Shown piece after piece: positions 9,388 through 18,024 of a stretch of 64,000 bases of DNA. This stretch comes from Gammaproteobacteria bacterium (GTDB lineage Bacteria > Pseudomonadota > Gammaproteobacteria > VBWC01), in contig JAHFRU010000007.1 of NCBI GenBank assembly GCA_023266115.1, forward strand, positions 73,939-137,938. Reading direction: 5' to 3'. Within the stretch, counting starts at the first letter, position 1. Every line of letters starts with the position of its first letter. The notes beneath the pieces were generated by a model. It was not told the origin of the DNA. It saw only the letters and a program-made list of their open reading frames with translations, and made no database searches. The translations under genes were made by a program, and so were the position numbers.

Positions 9388-11430
9388 CTAACGCAACAGC
9401 GTAAAAATTCCGTCGGCTGCTTTGCGGGAATCGATCAGCTGGATGAGATCATCACGTCGCAGGCGTTGCGCTACGCGGCGCGCATATTCATCCTTGACGT
9501 TCTTGACGTCCGGATTCGCACCGGCCGCCAGCAACTGTTCGGCAACCTCATAGTGACCACCGCTGACGGCTATCAACAGCGCGGTATCACCATGGCGGTT
9601 TTGCCGGTCGAGTTCCGCGCCGGTAACGATCAACTGCTGCGCGACATCCGCGCTGCCGCGGTTGGCAGCGAGCATCAGCGGCGTGTTACCGTCACCGCTC
9701 GGCGCATTGACCGCCGCGCCGGCGCGCAACAAAGCCCCGACGGTGTCATCCGCCCCGGCTTGTACCGCGCGCAGCAGAGGCGTACGCCCTTCGTTGTCGG
9801 CGACATCCGGCAGCGCCCCGGCATTCAATAGCGCGGCAACGACATCCCCGCGCCTGCCGTCAACGGCAAACCACAACGCACTGCGGCCATGATTATCGGT
9901 GGCATTCACGGCGGCACCGCCGGCGATTAGCCGGGCGACCATGTCTGCCGTCGTATACCGGGCGGCCAACATCAGCGTTGTCGAACCGTCGCGGTCCACA
10001 GTATTGATATTCGCTCCGGAGCGCACCAAAGCGTCCGCCGCCGCGTCATGCCCGTTTGCGATGGCCAACGCCAACGCGGTCGCACCATCGCTCGCCACGG
10101 CACCGGTGGCAGCACCGCCACTGACGAGTCGCTCGACGCCTTTTGCATGCCCGTGCTCCGCGGCCAGCATCAGCGCGGTCTTGCCATCCGCCAGCGCAGC
10201 GTCCGCCTGCGCGCCGGCCCGCAACAGCATATCGACGATGATGTCATGACCACGCATCGCCGTGCGAGCCAGCGCCGTGTAGCCCTCGTTATCGCGAACA
10301 TCCACCGCGACATTTCTTTCTTTCAGAAGGCCGGCCACGATTTCCCGCTGTCCCAGCCATGCCGCAACCATCAACGGCGTCCAGCCGGCGTACGGGTTAC
10401 GCGCGTCATCCGGCTCAGGACCCGCGTTTCCGGTCATCGCGGCCCGTGGTCGTTGCGCCGCCTCCGACCGCTGCGCACCGGCTGCCAGCAGCAATCGCGT
10501 TACCGTTTCGTGATTCCGGATGCTCGCAATTTCCAGCGCCGTCCAGCCCTTGTTGTTCGTGGAATCAATGGTCGCTTTACGGTCAAGCAGTATTTGGGTC
10601 AGCGCGGCGTCGCCGCGTGCGGCCACGAGCAGCAGCGGCGTATTGCCATTCTCGTCACGCTCGTTGACGTCGGTCCCCGCAGCGAGTAACGCCTGAACGA
10701 TCTCGACATGTGCGTCCTTGACCGCCAGTAACAGCGCCGTATCGCCGATGCCATCGCGCAGACCGGTTCGCGCGCTGTGTTCCAGAAGCAACCGTGCAAT
10801 CGGCAGGTAACCGGCCGCCACCGCATCCATCAGTGCTGTCCGGCCATACTTGTCCTGCGCGTCGACATTGACGCTGCCACGAAGCAACTCGCTGACGCCT
10901 GCGGCATCGTTGTCACGCACGGCCCAGCGCAGCTTTTCTTCTGCCGGCGCGTCACCGGCCACCGCCCAACGGCTCGGTGGCGCCTGCGCAGTTCCAGCTG
11001 CTTCGTCCGAGGCTGTTTTCGCGAGCGCCAGCGCATGCCCCTGTATCGCAGCCAGGCGATACCAGCGCAACGCCTGCACGGCGTCGACTGGCGTCCCCCA
11101 GCCATTCTCATACATCGTCCCCAGGTTGTACTGCGCCTTGGCATGTCCTTGCGCCGCTGCCTTCGTCAGCAGTGCGAAAGCGGCGTCATGATTCTTGGCA
11201 ACGCCCTGTCCGGCACGATAAAGCGCGGCCAGCTGATATTGCGCCTCGGCATCGCCCCGCTCCGCCAGCGGCTGCAACAACCGCGCGACGTTGCCGTAGT
11301 CGCGGACGCGCGCGGACGCGCGTACGTCATTCATCACATCGTCAATCGAATCAGCGCCGATCGCGGATGAAGCCATAGCGATCGCAAGCACCACGATCGC
11401 CAACGTACTGTTACGCTTACGCGGTGCCAT
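9388..11430 (-). CDS. Secreted Sel1- and ankyrin-repeat protein
   Basis: A 680-residue protein with a signal peptide (about 1-25, ending ...SAIGAD). Two to three Sel1-type helical repeats follow (about 45-140; QYQLAALYRAGQGV, AQYNLGTMYENGWGT). About 14 ankyrin repeats run from residue 165 to near the C terminus, each with the G-TAL/TPL core. Such solenoids are protein-binding scaffolds; no catalytic domain is seen. It overlaps the start-distal end of the ferredoxin/FAD oxidoreductase gene by 14 bases (same strand, downstream), so the two are probably co-transcribed from the divergent promoter at about 12.75 kb. Its position suggests a periplasmic assembly or docking role for the multihaem cytochromes. 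That role is inference. Confidence 0.9.
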   Translation of the reverse strand: MAPRKRNSTLAIVVLAIAMASSAIGADSIDDVMNDVRASARVRDYGNVARLLQPLAERGDAEAQYQLAALYRAGQGVAKNHDAAFALLTKAAAQGHAKAQYNLGTMYENGWGTPVDAVQALRWYRLAAIQGHALALAKTASDEAAGTAQAPPSRWAVAGDAPAEEKLRWAVRDNDAAGVSELLRGSVNVDAQDKYGRTALMDAVAAGYLPIARLLLEHSARTGLRDGIGDTALLLAVKDAHVEIVQALLAAGTDVNERDENGNTPLLLVAARGDAALTQILLDRKATIDSTNNKGWTALEIASIRNHETVTRLLLAAGAQRSEAAQRPRAAMTGNAGPEPDDARNPYAGWTPLMVAAWLGQREIVAGLLKERNVAVDVRDNEGYTALARTAMRGHDIIVDMLLRAGAQADAALADGKTALMLAAEHGHAKGVERLVSGGAATGAVASDGATALALAIANGHDAAADALVRSGANINTVDRDGSTTLMLAARYTTADMVARLIAGGAAVNATDNHGRSALWFAVDGRRGDVVAALLNAGALPDVADNEGRTPLLRAVQAGADDTVGALLRAGAAVNAPSGDGNTPLMLAANRGSADVAQQLIVTGAELDRQNRHGDTALLIAVSGGHYEVAEQLLAAGANPDVKNVKDEYARRVAQRLRRDDLIQLIDSRKAADGIFTLLR

Positions 11431-12727
11431 ATTTCGTCTCGACCTGAATGCCGAGCTTCTGCAAAAAAGGTGTCGGCAGAATACCGCCAGCGCAAATAAT
11501 AACGGCGTCGTTGGATAGTGCGAACGCGCGCCCGTCGTGCTCGATATGCACGTCTGCGGGGTTGATCCGCTGTATTGTTGACTGCAGCAAAACAGTTAGG
11601 CGCCTTTCCTGCGCTGCCAGCGCGATACCTTGCCGGTTCTTCTCTTTTGCACGGGAAAACGCCGCCGATCGATACGACAGCGTGACCGTTGTCCCCGGCT
11701 GGTCGGCAAGACTCAGTGCGGCTTCCAGCGCGCTGTCCCCGCCACCGACGACGAGCACGTGCAGACCGCGGTACTGTTCGGGATCAATCAGGCGGTACAC
11801 CACCTTCGGCAGGTGCTCACCAGCCACCTCCAGCGGGCGCGGCGTGCCTCGCCTGCCGATCGCCAGCAATACCGCCCGGGTGCGATAAGAATCCTTCGTG
11901 GTCCTGACGACAAACCCGTCACCGGACCGTTCGACACCATCGACGCGCTCGTGATAACGAATCTTCAGCCCGGTCTGCCGCTCGATGCCCTGCCAAAACG
12001 CGAGCAACGCCTCTTTGCTGGTCTCGATCAGTTTCACCTTGCCGATTATCGGTAGCTCGACCGGCGCGGTCATGACGATCTTGCCGCGCGGATAATGCGC
12101 CACGGTACCGCCCAGCGAGCCCTGCTCGAGGTTCGCATAACGCAGACCCAATTGCATCGCCGCGAGCGACGCCGCAATGCCCGCCGGTCCGGCGCCGACG
12201 ATGACGACGTCCAGCCGGTCGCCTTTACCGATACCAGCGAGTTTTGCTATCGACGTTATCGCCTGATGCCCCTGCTCGATCGCGTTGCGAATCAACCCCA
12301 TGCCGCCCAGCTCACCGGCGATAAAGATCCCCGGCACATTGGTCTCGAAATTATGTTTGACCAAGGGAATATCGACACCGCGTGCCTCGCTACCGAATAC
12401 CAGCGTGATGGCCCCCTCGGGACAGGCCTCGCGGCAGGCGCCGTGCCCGATGCACGATGCCGGATTGATCAACTCGGCCTTGCGGCCAATAACTCCTAGC
12501 ACGCGGTCCTCCGGACAGGCACTCACGCAGGACCCGCAACCGATGCACAGCAACGGATCGACCACCGGATGTAGCGATGCGGGTTCCATGAGCCCGGCAA
12601 TGCGCGCATTGTCACGCGCAGCAATATTCTTTCGCTGCCGGCGGGTCCGCACGTAAAAATACGCTACCCATATAAATAGCAACGGGACGAAGTAGACGAG
12701 ATATTCAATATCCTGTAACGCCAACAT
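11417..12727 (-). CDS. Membrane-anchored 4Fe-4S ferredoxin / FAD-NAD(P) oxidoreductase
   Basis: A 436-residue flavoprotein. An N-terminal transmembrane helix (about 8-26) anchors it. A di-cluster ferredoxin domain (about 55-110) follows. The first cluster is canonical (CIGCGSCVSACP), but in the second (CIGHGACREACP) His replaces the second Cys. A thioredoxin-reductase-like domain has an FAD loop (DVVIVGAGPAGIAAS, about 175) and an NAD(P) loop (VLVVGGGDSALEAA, about 325). The domain order suggests electron exchange between NAD(P)H, flavin and Fe-S centres on the cytoplasmic face of the inner membrane. It is divergent from the b-type membrane protein and multihaem genes across a 242-base promoter region. 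The likely job is to pass electrons between the cytoplasm and the membrane/periplasmic haem chain; direction is unknown. Confidence 0.9.
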   Translation of the reverse strand: MLALQDIEYLVYFVPLLFIWVAYFYVRTRRQRKNIAARDNARIAGLMEPASLHPVVDPLLCIGCGSCVSACPEDRVLGVIGRKAELINPASCIGHGACREACPEGAITLVFGSEARGVDIPLVKHNFETNVPGIFIAGELGGMGLIRNAIEQGHQAITSIAKLAGIGKGDRLDVVIVGAGPAGIAASLAAMQLGLRYANLEQGSLGGTVAHYPRGKIVMTAPVELPIIGKVKLIETSKEALLAFWQGIERQTGLKIRYHERVDGVERSGDGFVVRTTKDSYRTRAVLLAIGRRGTPRPLEVAGEHLPKVVYRLIDPEQYRGLHVLVVGGGDSALEAALSLADQPGTTVTLSYRSAAFSRAKEKNRQGIALAAQERRLTVLLQSTIQRINPADVHIEHDGRAFALSNDAVIICAGGILPTPFLQKLGIQVETKYGTA

Positions 12728-12762
12728 ACAATGTTGTGTATATCAATTCTCTTTGTAAACGG

Positions 12763-12780
12763 TTGCGACTTCGGTCACAA
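12763..12780. promoter_or_regulatory. CRP/FNR-family-like operator 1
   Basis: The palindrome TTGCGACTTCGGTCACAA matches TGTGA-N6-TCACA with one mismatch (TGCGA-N6-TCACA). Its centre is about 44 bases upstream of the oxidoreductase start codon, in the divergent region of the electron-transfer cluster. Confidence 0.55.
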
Positions 12781-12821
12781 TACGCGGCCTTTTGCGTTTA
12801 GCTCTCGGGCAAATATCAAAC

Positions 12822-12837
12822 CGTGAACAAAATCACA
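12822..12837. promoter_or_regulatory. CRP/FNR-family-like operator 2
   Basis: CGTGA-ACAAAA-TCACA: a perfect right half and four of five bases in the left half of the CRP-type consensus. Its centre is 58 bases from operator 1, in the same 242-base divergent intergenic region. Two such sites in one short region make chance less likely. Confidence 0.55.
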
Positions 12838-12969
12838 CGGCCGGTGTCGAATCAGTTCGCTACCTTAGGACAAGAAACCTTGGGCGCTGGTTCAATCCGG
12901 TCATCTAGCTGACCAGAAGAGTATCAGAGCGATCAACCCGGGTTTTGAGATGTCGATTTATCACCTGAA

Positions 12970-13923
12970 GTGAGTAGTTCGCATCGTCGTGTTGCAAAAA
13001 ATAACGAACCATCTGTCGGAATGCCAACGTCGTCCGGGACCGTAGTCGGGGAAGAGGCTGGCCATGCCTCGTCGACCAGACCCCCGCTCGCATCGCGCCT
13101 TGGTGTGTTGCTGTTCTCTATCGGCGTAATGCTGGCGATCTACACCGGCTGGCAGAACCGGACCACCAGCCTGATGACCGCCGAGTCCGGCGCCGGATAT
13201 GCGCTGGGTATCCTGGGCTCGGTATTGATGCTGGTATTACTGCTGTATCCGCTGCGCAAGCGCGCACGGTTCATGCGCAACCTCGGGCCGATCAAGTACT
13301 GGTTCCGCACCCATATGATCCTCGGTGTCGTCGGGCCCGTGTGCGTGCTGTTTCATGCCAGCTTCCAGTGGGGATCGTTGAACAGTAATGTTGCCCTGGT
13401 CTGCATGCTGCTCGTTGCCGGTAGCGGACTTATCGGACGTTATATCTACACGCGTATTCATTTTGGGCTGTACGGCAGCAAGGCATCACTGCCCGTGCTG
13501 ACGCAGCATGCCATGGAGACATGGGAACAGTTGGCTGCCAGCACAGATCTGCCGCCAGAACTCACGCAGCGGCTGCAACGTCTTGAACAGGCTGCGCTGA
13601 TCCCGCTGCGCGGCCTGCTACACGGCGCTGCCCGCGCAGCCGGATTCGGCATCGCCGTACCGTGGCATGAACTTCGCGCGCGTCTTGCCCTGCGACGGCA
13701 TCTGCAACATGGCGCCGCCGCCGTACTCGACCGGCAACGAAAAAAACAACTGTACCGGCACACCAGACGCTATGTATCGGACTATATCGCCACTATTCGC
13801 AAGATAGCGGTCCTGGGTTTCTATGAACGCCTGTTTGCGCTGTGGCACGTGCTGCATATGCCACTGTTCCTGATGATGCTGATCACCGGTATCGTTCACG
13901 TTGTCTTTGTCCACATGTACTGA
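12970..13923 (+). CDS. Ferric-reductase-like b-type haem membrane protein
   Basis: A 317-residue inner-membrane protein. A polar N-terminal tail of about 40 residues is followed by hydrophobic segments at about 42-60, 77-95, 110-130 and 137-157. After a soluble loop, the last pair lies around 278-317. Candidate haem-ligating His residues lie in the membrane segments (RTHMILG, LFHASF, LWHVLHMP, GIVHVVFVHMY), spaced as in cytochrome b561/ferric-reductase-like proteins; this is motif-based inference. The start is GTG 12970; ATG 13021 is an alternative that shortens the tail by 17 residues. It is the first gene of the rightward arm and is followed 17 bases later by the 21-haem cytochrome. It is the natural candidate for moving electrons across the inner membrane between the quinone pool or the flavoprotein and periplasmic haems. 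Confidence 0.82.
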   Translation: MSSSHRRVAKNNEPSVGMPTSSGTVVGEEAGHASSTRPPLASRLGVLLFSIGVMLAIYTGWQNRTTSLMTAESGAGYALGILGSVLMLVLLLYPLRKRARFMRNLGPIKYWFRTHMILGVVGPVCVLFHASFQWGSLNSNVALVCMLLVAGSGLIGRYIYTRIHFGLYGSKASLPVLTQHAMETWEQLAASTDLPPELTQRLQRLEQAALIPLRGLLHGAARAAGFGIAVPWHELRARLALRRHLQHGAAAVLDRQRKKQLYRHTRRYVSDYIATIRKIAVLGFYERLFALWHVLHMPLFLMMLITGIVHVVFVHMY

Positions 13924-13940
13924 CCGGTGCCAGAGACGGC

Positions 13941-15506
13941 ATGATCAGAACTCTGGCCAGATTACTTGTTTGCGTGTACGCGATGCTGCCGGGTACCGGC
14001 AGTCCTGTGCTGGCCGCCAACATCGAAACACTGATGATGCCGGGCCCGCTGATCACGGGGCATGCGAAATACGAAAACGAGTGTCAGAAATGCCACAAGC
14101 CGTTCAGCAAGGCACGTCAGAATGATCTCTGCCTGGATTGTCATGACAAGGTCGCGGCCGACATCAAGAAGCTCGCCGGCCACCACGGCCGAATCAAGGA
14201 CATCGGCGAACTTGAGTGCAAGCAGTGCCATACGGACCACAAGGGCCGGGGCCACGACATCGTCCAGTTCAACCGCGAGACGTTCGACCATGACATGACG
14301 GACCTCGCGCTGACCGGCGGTCATCGTACCGTCCGCTGCGCGGCCTGTCATAAGAGCGGCACACGGTATCGCGACGCGCCGACGGATTGTTACAGCTGCC
14401 ATAAAGACAACGACCCGCATCGGGGAAAACTTGGCAAGGATTGCAAATCCTGTCATGACACCACCCGCTGGGCAAAGGTCGCATTCGATCACGACAAGAC
14501 CGATTTTCCGTTGAAGGGCGAGCACAAACGAACGGCGTGCCAGGGCTGTCACCTGAACGAGCGCTACAAGGATGTGGCAACGGCCTGCGTCGCCTGTCAT
14601 CGCCTGGCGGACATCCACGGCGGACGATACGGCGAGAAATGCGGCGACTGCCACACAGCGGCGGACTGGAAAAAATTCGCCTTCGACCACGACACAACCG
14701 ACTTTGTGCTGCGCGGCCGGCACGGAAAGATTGCCTGCAGCGTCTGTCATATCAAAACACTCTACAAAGACAAGCTCGGCAAGACCTGCATTGACTGTCA
14801 CAAAAACGATGACGACCACAAGGGTACCTACGGCAAGAAATGCCAGAGCTGCCACCGCGAAGACACATGGACCCGCATAGCGTTCGATCACGACAAGGAC
14901 ACCGACTTCCGCCTGACCGGAAAACATCGCAAGGTCGCCTGCCGCGACTGCCACATGGGCGATATCTACGACGAGAAAACCGCGACGCAGTGCATCGCCT
15001 GCCACAAAAAGAATGATGTGCACAACGGCCAGCAGGGCAAGCAGTGCGGCCGCTGCCATAACGACGAAGGCTGGGGCAGGAAAATCGTGTTCGATCACGA
15101 CCTGACCGGAATGCCGCTGATCGGCCTGCACGCGCTGGCACCCTGCGAAGAATGCCACCTGACCGCCGGTTTCAAGGACACCAAATCCGACTGCATCGCC
15201 TGTCATCTCGCCGACGACAAACACAAACTGCGACTCGGACCCGGCTGCGGCCTGTGCCATAACCCGAATGGCTGGGCGCTGTGGCGTTTTGATCACAATA
15301 CCCAGACCGACTACAAGCTCGACGGCGCGCACAAGGGCCTCGACTGCCATGCATGCCACACCACTCCCGCCGTCAAGGACGTGCACGTAACGCAGGCATG
15401 CGGCGTCTGCCACCGGCCCGACGACATCCATGACGGGCGTTTCGGTCAGTACTGCGAGCGCTGTCACGTCACGGAATCGTTTAAAAAAATAAAATCATTG
15501 CGTTGA
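13941..15506 (+). CDS. 21-haem periplasmic c-type cytochrome
   Basis: A 521-residue secreted protein with a signal peptide (about 1-25, ending ...SPVLAAN) and 21 CxxCH motifs, one haem per 24 residues. After an N-terminal three-haem section, six modules of about 60 residues recur. Each opens with FDHD or FDHN, then a G-x-H, and contains three CxxCH motifs (for example CQGCH, CVACH, CGDCH). ATG 13941 was chosen because the signal peptide begins there, 17 bases after the upstream stop; an in-frame extension to 13842 is only overlap with the membrane protein gene. Downstream, TGATG couples it to the next cytochrome. It should form a long haem wire through the periplasm. High Lys/His/Asp content is visible. 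No catalytic domain is recognisable. Confidence 0.93.
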   Translation: MIRTLARLLVCVYAMLPGTGSPVLAANIETLMMPGPLITGHAKYENECQKCHKPFSKARQNDLCLDCHDKVAADIKKLAGHHGRIKDIGELECKQCHTDHKGRGHDIVQFNRETFDHDMTDLALTGGHRTVRCAACHKSGTRYRDAPTDCYSCHKDNDPHRGKLGKDCKSCHDTTRWAKVAFDHDKTDFPLKGEHKRTACQGCHLNERYKDVATACVACHRLADIHGGRYGEKCGDCHTAADWKKFAFDHDTTDFVLRGRHGKIACSVCHIKTLYKDKLGKTCIDCHKNDDDHKGTYGKKCQSCHREDTWTRIAFDHDKDTDFRLTGKHRKVACRDCHMGDIYDEKTATQCIACHKKNDVHNGQQGKQCGRCHNDEGWGRKIVFDHDLTGMPLIGLHALAPCEECHLTAGFKDTKSDCIACHLADDKHKLRLGPGCGLCHNPNGWALWRFDHNTQTDYKLDGAHKGLDCHACHTTPAVKDVHVTQACGVCHRPDDIHDGRFGQYCERCHVTESFKKIKSLR

Positions 15507-17431
15507 TGACCAAACGGAATCGCTGCCCTATGAGCCCTACAAACCCGCCATCACACCCTGTCCTCTACAGGATCGCCGCATGCGTCATGGTCGTACTCGC
15601 AATGACGCTGGCGATGCCCACGCAGGCGGCACCGGACTCCGGCAGCGAATTCGATCACTTTGCGACCGGTTTTCCGCTCAGCGGCGGCCACGCCCGCGTC
15701 GACTGCGAAAGCTGCCATGTGCGCGGCGTATTCAAGGGCACGCCACTGCGCTGTAGCGCCTGCCACGTGCAGTCCGGTTACGTCAACGCATCCATCAAGC
15801 CCCGCAACCATATTCCCAGCACCGATGACTGCGAGGACTGCCACCGCGAAGCGAACTGGCGCTTCGTCAGCCGGGTTGATCACCTCGCCGTACGCGGCAG
15901 CTGCGCCAGCTGTCACAATGGCTCGGTCGCCTCAGGCAAACCCCCGCTGCATATCGCCAGCGGCAACAACTGTGACGATTGCCATACGACGGGCTCATGG
16001 GCGTCGGCGGTGTTCGATCATGCGACAGTGACCGCCGCGTGCGTCAGCTGTCATAACGGCGGCACCGCAACAGGCAAGTCGCCAACCCATATACAGACCA
16101 CCAATATCTGCGAGGACTGTCACTCAACCCGCGGCTGGGCGCCAGTCTTGCGCGTCGACCACCTCGCTGTCATCGGTGCCTGCTTCAGCTGTCATAACGG
16201 CGTTACCGCTACCGGCAAACATAGCCGACATATCACGAGCAGTAATAACTGCGGCGATTGCCACACGACCCGCAACTGGGACGCAGCCGTATATGACCAC
16301 AGCAACATCACCGGCAACTGTGCGAGCTGCCATAACGGCTCTACCGCGACCGGTAAATCATCCGGCCATATCCAGAGCACGAATGTCTGCGAAGACTGCC
16401 ACTCAACAGGCCAGTGGACGCCGGCGCTGCGTGTCGATCACCTTGCCGTCATCGGCACCTGTATCAGCTGCCACAACGGTGTTATTGCCACCGGCAAACA
16501 TGCCGGGCATATCGCCAGCGGCAACACCTGCGGCGACTGCCACTCGACCAGCGCGTGGACCCCGGCCGTATTCGATCACAGTGGCGTCACCGGAAATTGC
16601 GCCAGCTGCCATAACGGCTCCACCGCGACCGGCAAGTCGCCGACCCATATACAGACCACCAATGTCTGCGAGGACTGTCATGCCACGCGCGGCTGGGCAC
16701 CGGTCTTGCGTGTAGACCATCTTGCCGTCATCGGCGCCTGCTACAGCTGCCACAACGGCGTTATTGCCACCGGCAAACACCCCGGACATCTGACCAGCGG
16801 CAACAGTTGTGGCGACTGCCACTCGACCAACGCGTGGACGCCGGCGGTGTTCGACCACATCGGCGTCACCGGCAACTGTGCCAGCTGCCATAACGGCAGC
16901 ACGGCCACCGGAAAATCTGCCAGCCATATTGCGACCTCGGGCGGCTGCGAGCTCTGCCATACCGCGGTGGCATGGACACCGACGCATTTCGATCACAACG
17001 CGGTCAGCGGATCATGCTCCAGCTGTCACAACGGCAGCGCCGCAACCGGCAAGGGTGCCGGCCACTTCGTCACGAGTCTGCAGTGCGATACCTGTCACTC
17101 GACCACCAACTGGACGACACTGAGATTCACGCACAGCTCACCGGACTATCCGGGCGATCACCGCGGCAACCTGGCGTGCACCGCATGCCATACCGCTAAT
17201 TCCCAGGTCGTTAACTGGACCAGCGCCGCGTACAAGCCGAATTGCGCCGGATGCCATGCGAACCGCTACAAGAGCGGACCTCACAAGAAGCACCAGAATC
17301 CCGATGTTTTTTATACGGTCTCCGAACTGCGCGACTGTTCGGGAAGTTGTCATATCTATTCAGACAGTTCCCTGACTACGATCACGACGAGACGTAGCGG
17401 CGAACACAAGGTCAACGATGGAGGCTTCTAA
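15506..17431 (+). CDS. Giant repeat cytochrome with 23 CxxCH plus one CxxxCH motif
   Basis: A 641-residue secreted multihaem cytochrome. The start overlaps the previous stop (TGATG, 15504-15508). The signal peptide ends at about residue 43 (MPTQAA); a second Met (15530) would shorten the N region. I count 23 CxxCH motifs, plus DCSGSCH near the C terminus, which is CX3CH and may bind a 24th haem. The centre is a tandem array of alternating 47- and 46-residue di-haem modules (CEDCH...SCHNG then CGDCH...SCHNG), a 93-residue / 279-bp unit repeated about three times with high DNA identity. The N-terminal module (FDHFATGFPLSGGH) matches the modules of the preceding cytochrome, showing common ancestry. 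It is probably extracellular or threaded through the outer membrane by the downstream barrel (inference). Confidence 0.93.
   Translation: MTKRNRCPMSPTNPPSHPVLYRIAACVMVVLAMTLAMPTQAAPDSGSEFDHFATGFPLSGGHARVDCESCHVRGVFKGTPLRCSACHVQSGYVNASIKPRNHIPSTDDCEDCHREANWRFVSRVDHLAVRGSCASCHNGSVASGKPPLHIASGNNCDDCHTTGSWASAVFDHATVTAACVSCHNGGTATGKSPTHIQTTNICEDCHSTRGWAPVLRVDHLAVIGACFSCHNGVTATGKHSRHITSSNNCGDCHTTRNWDAAVYDHSNITGNCASCHNGSTATGKSSGHIQSTNVCEDCHSTGQWTPALRVDHLAVIGTCISCHNGVIATGKHAGHIASGNTCGDCHSTSAWTPAVFDHSGVTGNCASCHNGSTATGKSPTHIQTTNVCEDCHATRGWAPVLRVDHLAVIGACYSCHNGVIATGKHPGHLTSGNSCGDCHSTNAWTPAVFDHIGVTGNCASCHNGSTATGKSASHIATSGGCELCHTAVAWTPTHFDHNAVSGSCSSCHNGSAATGKGAGHFVTSLQCDTCHSTTNWTTLRFTHSSPDYPGDHRGNLACTACHTANSQVVNWTSAAYKPNCAGCHANRYKSGPHKKHQNPDVFYTVSELRDCSGSCHIYSDSSLTTITTRRSGEHKVNDGGF
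15890..17060 (+). repeat. 279-bp tandem repeats within the giant cytochrome gene
   Basis: Blocks encoding the GKSPTHIQTTN-CEDCH segment recur 558 bases apart (near 16075 and 16633), exactly two 279-bp units. The units remain similar at DNA level, suggesting recent duplication or gene conversion and possible copy-number variation. Confidence 0.75.
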
Positions 17432-17963
17432 CAACGTGATCGCATACATACGACGTTCTTCGATGGCGGCGCTGGCGTTGGTCGCTGCGACGGCCGGACC
17501 GTGGTCCGTAGCGCACGCCGCGCCGATGGCAACCCGCATAATCGACGGCATCGCCTTGACTACTGAAGGCCACTGCAGCGTGATTACACTGACCTTTCTG
17601 TTGCCGCTGCAATATATCCGGCATTTCCCCGACAGTTACGGCGACGAAGTACTGGTACGTGTCGAGCCACTCGAGACGGGCCGCGTGGACAACGACGCAC
17701 TATCCGCCCGCGAAGCGGTCCGTCCGCAACCGCCAGTCGATACGCCGCTGGTAATGGCGATCTACGAAGGCGATATCGCCGACGGTCCCTACGTACGTTT
17801 TCAGTTCGAGCACCCGGTGAATTTCAGCGTATCCCAGGGCACTGACTTTCGCAGCCTGATCGTGACCGTCGCCGACACCGGTCAGGACGGCGGTGCACCG
17901 GCCTGCGGCAGCGAGCCGCCTCCGTTACCACAACCGCTATCCGTATTATATGAGGAGCAATAA
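17418..17963 (+). CDS. Small secreted protein of the multihaem cluster
   Basis: A 181-residue protein whose gene begins 14 bases before the giant cytochrome stop, so translation is coupled. A basic N region (YIRRSS) and a hydrophobic stretch (AALALVAATAGPW) end at VAHAAP, which looks like a cleavable signal peptide. The mature part is predicted to be mostly beta-strand (ITLTFLLPLQYI, VLVRVEPLE, YVRFQFEHPV, RSLIVTVAD), loosely similar to AMIN-like peptidoglycan- or partner-binding domains. I do not assign a family. No haem motif; two Cys residues in the mature protein (one early, one near the Pro-rich C terminus). Position between the cytochrome and the beta-barrel suggests an assembly or anchoring factor. 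GTG 17436 is a possible alternative start. Confidence 0.8.
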   Translation: MEASNNVIAYIRRSSMAALALVAATAGPWSVAHAAPMATRIIDGIALTTEGHCSVITLTFLLPLQYIRHFPDSYGDEVLVRVEPLETGRVDNDALSAREAVRPQPPVDTPLVMAIYEGDIADGPYVRFQFEHPVNFSVSQGTDFRSLIVTVADTGQDGGAPACGSEPPPLPQPLSVLYEEQ

Positions 17964-18024
17964 TGCGGCTCTCCCGACCCGTTTACCGACCACGCCGGCC
18001 AACTCACCCGGCAGCCGCAACAAG

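Noticed and set aside
13962-15467. 501-codon minus-strand open frame opposite the 21-haem cytochrome
   Set aside because: It mirrors the regular CxxCH repeat as periodic hydrophobic codons; no initiation signal and no family.
15890-17060. Regular repeats that might suggest a CRISPR array
   Set aside because: The period is 279 bp and is entirely coding in frame; there are no short direct repeats with unique spacers.
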